Of a DNA stretch of 25,714 bases, positions 19,031 through 25,714 are shown piece after piece. The notes below the pieces were generated by a model that was not told the origin of the DNA, ran no database searches, and saw nothing but the letters and a program-made list of their open reading frames with translations. The stretch is taken from positions 112,442-138,155 of the forward strand of contig NW_014577842.1 in NCBI RefSeq assembly GCF_000485595.1, written 5' to 3'. The position numbers were made by a program, and so were the translations under genes. Source of the DNA: Priapulus caudatus. Lineage: Eukaryota; Priapulida; Priapulimorpha; Priapulimorphida; Priapulidae. Each line of letters opens with the position of its first letter. Position 1 is the stretch's first letter.

Positions 19031-19493
19031 GAGAGCGACAAGTGGCGCCGCGAGAGCACAGGTGGCAGCACCGACGACAGCGACAGCGGTGGCGTGTCGC
19101 TGCACAGCCGCGACTCGGTCTCGCGCTCCGCCTGCTCCGACTTCTCCGACAGTGGCACCGAGGTCCTCGCCAGCGATGGCGCCACCAGTCAGGATTCCGG
19201 TGGTGCCCCCCGGGGGCCGCCGTGCACCACAGCGGCGCCACCGTCAGCGGGCAGCTCCGATTCCGGGTTGGAGACGACTCCGCAGCACGTGCAGGACGAC
19301 GATGCGCCGCCACCAAACATCGACAAGCAGGGGGCGCCGGTGGGCGGGGGCGGGGCTCCGGACACGTGGATACGGACGACGGAGGAGGAGGAGGAAGCGG
19401 AGGAGATGGAGGAGGAGGAGGGATGCGGTGCTGGGGAGGAGGAGGAGGCAAGCCCGGCAATGGACGTCATTGAGGGTGGAGAGCAGAGCATGA
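19031..19493 (+). CDS. MBD5/6-like protein, coding exon 5 (Ser/acid-rich)
   Basis: The exon covers residues 1618-1771 plus one base. It starts ESDKWRRESTGGSTDDSDSG, continues through serine/aspartate-rich sequence (SACSDFSDSGTEVLAS) and Gly/Pro-rich linkers, and ends in a glutamate-rich stretch (about 1725-1750). The acceptor TTTGCAG ends at 19030. The donor GTGAGT at 19494 leaves one base that makes serine with exon 6. The many SD/DS pairs look like casein kinase 2-type sites, but this is only composition. No folded domain is recognised. It forms the acidic linker ahead of the PWWP domain. Confidence 0.9.
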
Positions 19494-19730
19494 GTGAGTT
19501 CGCGCGTGAGCTGGGTTCGGGATTTGCATTTGCGCTAAATGCCTTTTTGTTTTTTAGAAAATAGCGACCTCAAAATTAGCGCCCGGCTATTTTCACTGTG
19601 AATCCATGATTTTTTGCTTCTCAAATGGAATTCGGTGTTGTAGAGGTATGCTGTTAGCAGAAGAGTTTGTTTATGCTGGCTTATGTTTGTAAATTTTCAC
19701 ATCCCCCTCTCAGTTGATTTAGTGCTTAGT

Positions 19731-19840
19731 CGAGGCACCTGTCTAATGTCGTGCATTATTGTTGTTGTTATTGTTTTCGTCGAGGCACCTGTCTAATGTT
19801 GCGCATTATTGTTGTTGTTATTGTTTCGTAGAGGGACCCC
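19731..19840. repeat. 50-bp duplication before the exon 6 acceptor
   Basis: CGAGGCACCTGTCTAATGT recurs at 19731 and 19781 with GCATTATTGTTGTTGTTATT after each. A partial third copy (CCTGTCTTATTT) is near 19840. Confidence 0.88.
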
Positions 19841-19867
19841 TGTCTTATTTCACACTTTATTATGCAG

Positions 19868-20067
19868 GTGACTCATCGTCAGACATCGGTGAAGCAGAGG
19901 AGGCAGAGGAGGAGGAGGAGGGTGCGGTTGCGGGAGGGGCGTTCACGGTGGGCGACGTCGTGTGGGGGCAGAGCCATGGATGTGCTTCCTGGCCGGGGAA
20001 ACTGGTGAGTGAGGCGGAGGTGGGCCGCTGCCACGCCCGCGAGCCGGCCACCCACGCTAACGGCAAG
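19868..20067 (+). CDS. MBD5/6-like protein, coding exon 6 (first half of PWWP domain)
   Basis: After an acidic lead (DIGEAEEAEEEEEGA) the exon encodes the beta-barrel start of a PWWP domain: FTVGDVVWGQSHGCASWPGK, then LVSEAEVG (residues 1797-1823). The SWPG signature and the VW and W aromatic positions expected for a methyl-lysine cage are present. Vertebrate MBD5 has the closely similar FNVGDLVWGQ and SWPGKLV. The acceptor TATGCAG ends at 19867, completing the split serine. The donor GTACGT at 20068 leaves phase 0. Confidence 0.95.
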
Positions 20068-20494
20068 GTACGTCACACCACCTAGCGGGCACGTCAGGAA
20101 ACGTGCGAGCCTGTTGATAAAATCGGGGGTTAATAATGAAAAATTGGCAAAATGACAAAAATTGACAAAAATGACAATTTGTCGTTATTAACCCCTGATA
20201 AAATGTAAGCTGTTTGAGAGTGCTAGTAGTAATTTGGTGAGTGGAGCGGCGCTTCTGTTATTCATACTTGAGACAATCACTGATTTCATCGCTGAATTAT
20301 ATGATGAACTACTTGATATGATGATATAATAATGTAAATAATCATCATAATAATCATAGTGATGTGATGATGTATGGTATGGTAATGTGATACGACGACG
20401 ACGATGATGATTATAAATAATAATAATAATCATCATCATAGTGATGTGACAATGATGATGCTGGAAAAATGAGATGTCTTTTCGTCATTGGCAG
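20068..20494. other. Intron 6 with low-complexity repeats
   Basis: Contains AAAATTGACAAAAATGAC-type short repeats (20140-20185) and a long ATGATG/ATAATAATC-rich stretch (20295-20460). No gene. Confidence 0.75.
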
Positions 20495-20607
20495 GTCTGG
20501 GTGAGATGGTTCGGAGATCACTCTTTCGCACAAGTCGAGCCAGACCAGCTGAAATCTCTCTCAGATGGACTGGAGGCTCATCATAGAGCTTGGAAAGAGC
20601 AGAGGAG
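20495..20607 (+). CDS. MBD5/6-like protein, coding exon 7 (second half of PWWP domain)
   Basis: The exon encodes VWVRWFGDHSFAQVEPDQLK followed by SLSDGLEAHHRAWKEQRR (residues 1839-1876). This is the WFGD beta strand and helical cap of the PWWP fold, matching vertebrate MBD5/6 (WFGDH, KLKTLTEGLEA). The acceptor ATTGGCAG ends at 20494. The donor is GTGTGT at 20608, leaving two bases. The last donor bases are the start of an inserted inverted-repeat element, so this donor is weaker than the others in the gene and could be recently altered. Confidence 0.94.
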
Positions 20608-20615
20608 GTGTGTTA

Positions 20616-20946
20616 GGCCACAATTTAAAAAATCTTTGTTTGCCCTCACCCGACCCTGGCTGAAAAGTTTGGGTAGGTAGGTTGGGCTTTTTTTGGGGGG
20701 GGGAGTCTTTTTACAAATTCAGCATGGTATCTACATGCTTGGGTGTGCTTGTGTGGAGATACCTTTTATGTTGAATGTTTGTTTTGTTTGGTACATATAA
20801 TGTATTGCCTACAGATTTATATAATGTACAGTGATACAATTTGTAAAAAAAAAAAGAATGGGAATGATCAATAACAAATTTTGAGCCGGCCCCTTTTTGG
20901 CGGGTCGGTCGGGTGAGAGCAAACAAACAATATTTTTATTATGGCC
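20616..20946. mobile_element. Harbinger-like inverted-repeat element beside the exon 7 donor
   Basis: A 331-bp element with imperfect terminal inverted repeats: GGCCACAAT, CTTTGTTTGCCCTCACCCGA on the left, and on the right the complement of GGCCATAAT, TGTTTGCTCTCACCCGA. It is flanked by the direct repeat TTA (20613-20615 and 20947-20949). TWA target duplications and GGCC-type ends fit PIF/Harbinger. It has no transposase. Confidence 0.7.
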
Positions 20947-20992
20947 TTAGCTTTCCTGGGTCGCACACGTGTGAGGGAGGGGGTAGTACCTA

Positions 20993-21110
20993 CAGTGTGG
21001 CCCCGTTATAATGCGATCATTGGGGTCCGTAAAATGTCGTCGCGAAAAAAGCGGGATCGCGCTAAATCGGGGTTCAAGAAAATCGGCGTATAAACTGAGC
21101 CAATGTTGAG
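20993..21110 (+). mobile_element. Possible single end of a pogo/Tc1-type element
   Basis: After a TA dinucleotide the sequence reads CAGTGTGGCCCCGTTATAA, then AAAATGTCGTCGCG and GGGATCGCGCTAAATCGGGG. This layout is common at ends of pogo/Tigger-like elements. The matching inverted end was not found, so the element is probably truncated or split by the next insertion. Confidence 0.4.
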
Positions 21111-22148
21111 CGAACAATGTGAATGAAACAATACGTACAGTCATGTACACAACATGCACACAGCAACAAGTTGTGTAAACTCATTTAGTTGCGCGATCTA
21201 TAGGCGATCGTCGATTCGATCTAATACCCCCTTCACATACACGGATTTTTCATACGAGTTTTTACGGATCGCACAATTCGTAAAAGTAAACGGATCCTTA
21301 CGATTTGGCCACTTTTACGAAGGCGATCTTACGTGTTATTACGAGCTAATTACGGATTATTACGGATTATTACGAGATCATTACGATGTATTTATCGGCA
21401 AATTTCACGATTTGTTAGCGATCGAGTCGTCACCGGATAACTACGAGCAATACGAGATTTTACTGAAGCGTTTATCGGGTTGTTCAGGATATATTACGAT
21501 TCGTCGAAGCTTTTACGTGTTAGTTGTGACCTTTACGTGTTTCACGTTGTCTGTGAGCGAATAGGTACGATATTAGAGCATTTACGGTCTTTGACGAGTT
21601 TTGTGGCCAGAATGACAAATGCTATATACAAAATACTAAATCTCGTAACTGATCATTAGGAATGGTTTCCGACTTTGATATCATTAATGATAAATGATTG
21701 ATAGATCCAAACACCTAACCCTAAACCCTAAACCTCTAAATTGACATTATAACCACAACCTATATATGACCATGACATAATATCATATATCAGCTATACT
21801 ATCTATATATATATCTAGTACCCTATTATCTACTCCATATCGATATATATATATTATGTTATTTATGATCAGTTAATGACATTAAAGTTGCGAGAACACT
21901 CCTAATGGAGTATCACCGCCCCAAATACTCAATCTATCATTCAACTGACATGCAGAGAGACAAGGGATATGAGAGTTAATACCTTTGATAACAACGCAAA
22001 ATGACGTGTTCTTTGCCAGTCTTTCCAAATCGATAACATAGTAAGAATCGTCAAAGTATTAGTAGCTATTTAAAGTGCTCGAAATAACGTCGTACAATCC
22101 GTATAGCATCGTAACACGATCAAATAAAATCGTTAAACAACACGTAAG

Positions 22149-23447
22149 CAGTGCCGAATTAACATTAAGAAGAATAGCCACATGTTAGGCCACCAGGAAA
22201 GGTTGGGTCGGCGGTGGGACCCACGGCCCAAGATAACATCCACCTCCCCCGCGATACACCGCGCGTTGCGACGGCACGTTAGACGCGGAAAGCCCGCGCA
22301 GGTCGCTAAGACGTAAACGACCAACAATCCACACCCATCAGCGGCCCATCACCGCCTTCCTTAATGGCACACACGGAAGTCTGACTTGAACTCCCGCCGA
22401 GTGCACAATCCCCACCCCCGCACCCCACGCCGCCCTCCCTGCCCGCGCCCGCGCCGCCCCACACCCACGCCCGTGCGCCCCGCCAATCCCGCGCCGCCGG
22501 CCCCCACCCCTCCAGCCCCAGCACCCTCCACGAAGCCGGCCCCCCCCCACCCTTCCGCCGGCCACCTCAGCCCCTCCCCACGCCGCCACCCCATCCCCCC
22601 CGAACCCAACCCGCCACAACACCCATCACCACCCACCCCCAGATCCCAACCCCCCGCGGCCTCAGCCCACACACACACCTCAGGCCGTCCTCCCACCACA
22701 ATTGGAAAAGAGGTCCACGGACGAACCGACAGAAAAAAACGAATAAGATAATTGTATTTCCCAGTGATATCACAAGGGGCCCACAAATTACAATACAATA
22801 CAATACACGGGATGCCCTCAGCAATGCATCCAACAAGGTCGCTATTTCCTGAATTATCAGAAGTGACCGTACCTGCAGACAAGATTTGGCAAGCACTAAT
22901 TTTATGGAGCTATCGCGATGACATGAACAACACTTTTGTCTACAGACTTATGCAGTCTACCAATTCGATATGTTTCTTCCATACACAGGTTTAAAAACAG
23001 AACATATTCATCACATGGCACATTATAAAACACCATATCTACAGAAGACAATAGTCGAAGTAGCTTGTTCCAAATGATTGCAAATTGCCTTACAGATATT
23101 ATTACATTACATGGGTCACCCAATGAAACAGAGATGTTTTCTACACTGAACATGTAAAAACAAAATAGAAAGTTGACTCGTAGTCAGAATGAGCGTGTAC
23201 AGGCATTTACGTCAAAATTGCTCAAATACCATCTCTGCGATCTAATTTAAAAACCAACCCATGTCCCGCCTGTTTATCACCACTCCTTAACCTACATAAA
23301 TTGCTTGTACACTGCGGGCCACTAGCCTCTGTATAATCTTGTCAGACCACGCCGTTCAACATCACTAACGGACGGGTCGGTGGAAAGGGAGGGGGGCCAC
23401 AAGATTGGTCAGTGCTTAGGGCACAGTGAGCCTTTAATCCGTCCCTG
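22149..23447. mobile_element. Nested hAT-like element
   Basis: The left end, CAGTGCCGAATTAA, and the inverted right end, CAGGGACGGATTAA, agree at 11 of 14 bases. CGTAAG borders both sides (22143-22148 and 23449-23454), suggesting a target duplication, although that hexamer is common in the host element. The right part has GGGGGCCACAAG and TTAGGGCACAGTGAGC, typical of decayed hAT tails. No transposase frame was recognised. Confidence 0.5.
22395..22685. repeat. Strand-asymmetric C-rich block
   Basis: About 290 bases on the plus strand are dominated by C, with CCCCC runs, CCAC and CGCC, and few G runs or T. It is not a clean tandem repeat and lies inside the nested element. Open frames over it (Pro-rich plus strand, Gly-rich minus strand) reflect composition. 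Confidence 0.85.
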
Positions 23448-24069
23448 CCGTAAGCTCTCGTTATATCAAAAATATCCGTAAACGACATATCAATCGTAAC
23501 AACATTGTTACGAGTCGTTTACGGATCTTGCGAAGCAGATTAGGTCGTACGTGTGTGCGAGCGGTTTACAGTATTACGGATTGTTCGAAGTTATTTACGG
23601 AAATCAATCCGTGGACACTCGTAAGAAGTTTTGATATGTCAAAAATTTGCTCTCCTTTCACGGATCCTTACGAGTGTCTGCGATTGTGACGATTTAATAC
23701 GGATACCAGCGAAGTATTACGGTGCTGCCGATTGACTACGAGTGGCAAGCCTAAGGACTCGTAAGAAAAGCCGGTATGGTTGAAGGGGGTGGTATAAGGC
23801 CGGCTTAACTCACAAAAACTTTCAGTTCCTGCGAAGGCAAAAAATGTCCAGACTCGCGCGTTACGAATTCGGTAAATCGGGGTTTGCATGTAGTAAACAC
23901 CTTTTTTTAGGACACGTCAAGTAATTCTGTGGAGTAGATCGAAATGGCCCGTTGTGGTAGTGAGTAATTCGGAATAAAACATTAATGTGCAGATATCGAA
24001 GACACATTTGAAAAAAATTTCGTAGGTCATGCTCTTTTAACTCAACTATTATTCTGAGACGTGCTCTTC

Positions 24070-24485
24070 ATCGTTACATCATGGCGATGGCATACATACA
24101 TTGTGGTTGCACATCGTTAATCATGGCGTGCATCAGTTAACATCATGGCATGATCGTTACTTGTGATGTGATCGTTACATCATGGGGTGCTGCATCGTTC
24201 ATCACGCGTGCCGCATTGTTAATCACGACGTTGCGGCATCATTACATCATGGGGTGGCTGATCTTAATCACGGCGTGGCAGCAGCGTTACATCGCGGCGT
24301 GCCGCATCGTTAATATGTGGCGGTGCAATCGTTACATCTACGGCGATGCGCATCGTTAATCACGGCGTGCCGCCATCTATTACATCATGGCGTGTCGCAT
24401 GTTACATCATGGCGTGCCGCATCTTACATCACGGCGTGCCGCATCGTTTACATCACGGCCGGTGCCGCCATCGTTTAACATCAAG
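24070..24485. repeat. 23-bp minisatellite before the exon 8 acceptor
   Basis: About 16-18 diverged units of CATCGTTACATCATGGCGTGCCG type end some 17-20 bases before the acceptor at 24501; a degenerate last unit grades into it. From 23791 to 24070 nothing is recognised. Confidence 0.92.
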
Positions 24486-24501
24486 TTGTGCGGATGTTCA
24501 G

Positions 24502-24631
24502 GGCGCGGCGGATGGACACGAACCTGCAGCTTGCGATACAGGAAGCCATGTCAGAGCTTGACCGTCAGCAGACGCCCAACGACAAGCTGGACCCCAACGA
24601 CAATGTAAAGGTCAGTGGAAGGGTCAGCTAG
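24502..24631 (+). CDS. MBD5/6-like protein, coding exon 8 (C-terminal helix); terminal end uncertain
   Basis: After a 3.9-kb intron the frame resumes as ARRMDTNLQLAIQEAMSELD and then RQQTPNDKLDPNDNVK. The LQLAIQEAMSELD core matches LEAAIHEAMSELD just after the PWWP domain of vertebrate MBD5/6, which identifies a 109-bp exon the frame alone would not reveal. The acceptor GATGTTCAG ends at 24501. A good donor GTCAGT lies at 24611, in phase 0. If it is not used, six more codons (VSGRVS) lead to TAG at 24629-24631. If it is used, a further exon lies beyond the window. The vertebrate proteins continue with a basic tail after this point, so I lean slightly to another exon. Confidence 0.85.
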
Positions 24632-25650
24632 GGGTCAATGACAGGTCAGTGGCAGGGTCAGCTACAAACTCCACGACAGATGGCGCTCTCGCTCATGGGC
24701 TCAATCTACCACTGCCACAAGCAGATTTCCGTTACAATTTGTAACGCTTTTTTACTACAAGTTTTACAGCAGCCACATTACTCGTATCCTATGTAATTAG
24801 ATTTGGACTAATACAAGTTGCAAAGATATTAAAAATCCAACCATTATTTTATGAAAAATTTGATAAAATAGTGATACGAAATAGTATGCAGATTGTGCGC
24901 CCAGTTACCTCTTTCAAATCATACGCTGTTTACGAATCTCCATTTAGTTGGTCTCAGGGGAGAGATTGTGAATATAGGAGATAAAGAAAATATAGATTGT
25001 GAATATAGAAATAAGTTGTGCATATAGAAATCAGTTAACCTTAGCCCTAACCCTAATCCTAACCCTAACCCTAACCCAAAATTAGCAAATTAGCCAATTA
25101 GAGCCGTCCCCTAGCGGATCATTATCTCTCCCCTGTGCAAAATTCATCTCCATTCACTGGACGTGATGCGGCCATGATGCCGAGGCGCGCCGAGGATTGA
25201 CATTTTGTGTCTTCCAATCACAGCCTACGCCACACCTCCCTAAAAGAAATTCAAAGGTGGGGACCCATGACGGTACCAAATCGCCGATCTCACGAACTAG
25301 GGCATTTTGCTAGGCTAGAACGGTTTCCTACGATAGAGTTTGGCACAAAAACGAAAATAACACGTCGTTTAGCGCACTGCGCTACGTCCTTATGTTGCAT
25401 TTTGGCATCTCCGTAATGACAATAAGCCCCGCCTTCTTCGTGGATGGACACTGAATGGGACGTCAACGACGTGACCCGTTACTGCGTGTAGGTGTTTCGC
25501 GAGACTGTTTGCTTTTCGTAAATAATGAAATGCCCGGCCGATGCATTTCACATCGAACAAGAAAATTTTCTGCATTTTCACTCGCTGTCGGAAGTGAACG
25601 AGTGCGTCATTCATTGAACAATTCAATAAAACACACACAATGTTCGGAGC
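24632..25650 (+). other. 3' region of the MBD gene with candidate poly(A) signal
   Basis: If exon 8 reads through to its TAG at 24629, this is 3' untranslated sequence ending near the first AATAAA, at 25625-25630. If the donor at 24611 is used, it is intron. It is AT-rich with a telomere-like block and no recognisable coding exon. The minus-strand frame at 25390-25674 resembles nothing I know. Confidence 0.4.
25040..25078. repeat. Interstitial telomere-like repeat (CCCTAA)n
   Basis: Six to seven imperfect CCCTAA/CCTTAG units, the complement of the TTAGGG telomere repeat used by most animals. A shorter related run (CCTAACCCTAAACCCTAAAC) lies at 21715-21735. Confidence 0.85.
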
Positions 25651-25714
25651 ACGGAGGTAATGTTTATATGCCACAGCGCCATCTCTTGGATGTTTTATAC
25701 GTAAATATGTGGAT

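Larger units (their letters stand above)
21226..23790. mobile_element. Foldback-like element rich in ACGGAT/TTACGA motifs, interrupted by a nested element
   Basis: The left end, ACCCCCTTCACATACACGG, then TTTTTCATACGAGT, is mirrored by the complement of the right end (ACCCCCTTCAACCATACCGG, then TTTTCTTACGAGT). Both arms (about 21226-21600 and 23450-23790) are packed with TTACGGAT, ATTACGAG and CGTAA motifs in both orientations. The middle, 22149-23447, is a separate insertion, so the original element was near 1.27 kb. The family is not recognised, and no clean target duplication is visible. Confidence 0.62.

Noticed and set aside
22361-22896. Glycine-rich minus-strand and proline-rich plus-strand frames
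   Set aside because: Both come from the C-rich block and no transposase motif is visible; the short unbiased part does not match a family I know.
23860-23892. Second end of the pogo-like element (GGTAAATCGGGGTTT)
   Set aside because: It is in direct, not inverted, orientation relative to 21061-21075, and no CAGTG-type terminus follows.
25390-25674. Minus-strand 94-codon frame at the right edge
   Set aside because: No recognisable domain, ordinary length for chance in this composition, and it overlaps the plus-strand poly(A) signal region.

Overview
The window is genomic DNA from an animal, most likely an invertebrate. Genes are split by GT-AG introns, exons are GC-rich, introns and spacers are AT-rich and full of repeats, and there are (CA)n tracts, a tRNA-derived SINE, small inverted-repeat transposons and TTAGGG-type interstitial telomere repeats. 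No bacterial gene organisation is present. The species cannot be read from the sequence. Minisatellites hugging splice sites have a known precedent in amphioxus introns, but that does not settle the lineage.

Two protein-coding genes lie head to head. On the minus strand, 5185 to 1797, is a complete DP gene (TFDP, the E2F dimerisation partner). I rebuilt it as four coding exons (5185-5082, 4325-4238, 3965-2822, 2008-1797) whose phases join without a break into 515 residues. On the plus strand, 10988 to at least 24610, is the single MBD5/MBD6-type gene, a methyl-CpG-binding-domain plus PWWP protein. It has eight coding exons (10988-12444, 13529-13869, 14892-15058, 15708-18593, 19031-19493, 19868-20067, 20495-20607, 24502-24610), again with perfect phase, giving 1912 residues to the end of exon 8. 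It then either stops after six more codons or continues past an intron.

Both products are nuclear. DP pairs with E2F to control cell-cycle promoters. MBD5/6 proteins of vertebrates associate with the PR-DUB (BAP1-ASXL) H2A deubiquitinase complex. The genes are neighbours and nothing shows that they share a pathway.

Layout: 1-1796 DP 3' untranslated and downstream DNA with a 44-bp triplicate; 2009-2821 DP intron with a CAGGG-ended element; 4326-5081 DP intron with a 102-bp duplication; 5186-10987 intergenic or 5' untranslated DNA with a hAT-like element, a SINE on the minus strand, adjacent palindromes, a long CA tract, diverged tandem repeats and a TCTCGCGAGA promoter-type palindrome; 10988-20607 the main MBD coding block; 20608-24501 a 3.9-kb intron packed with nested elements; 24611-25714 3' DNA with telomere-like repeats and a poly(A) signal.

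The most unusual signals are in the MBD gene. Minisatellites abut the splice junctions of five of its seven introns. One array has copied the acceptor of intron 1 and leaves an open frame running into the MBD domain. Another has copied the donor of intron 2 several times. A CTCF-core-like 9-mer, AGGGGGCGC, occurs 13 times in the exons of the two genes, on both strands and in more than one reading frame.
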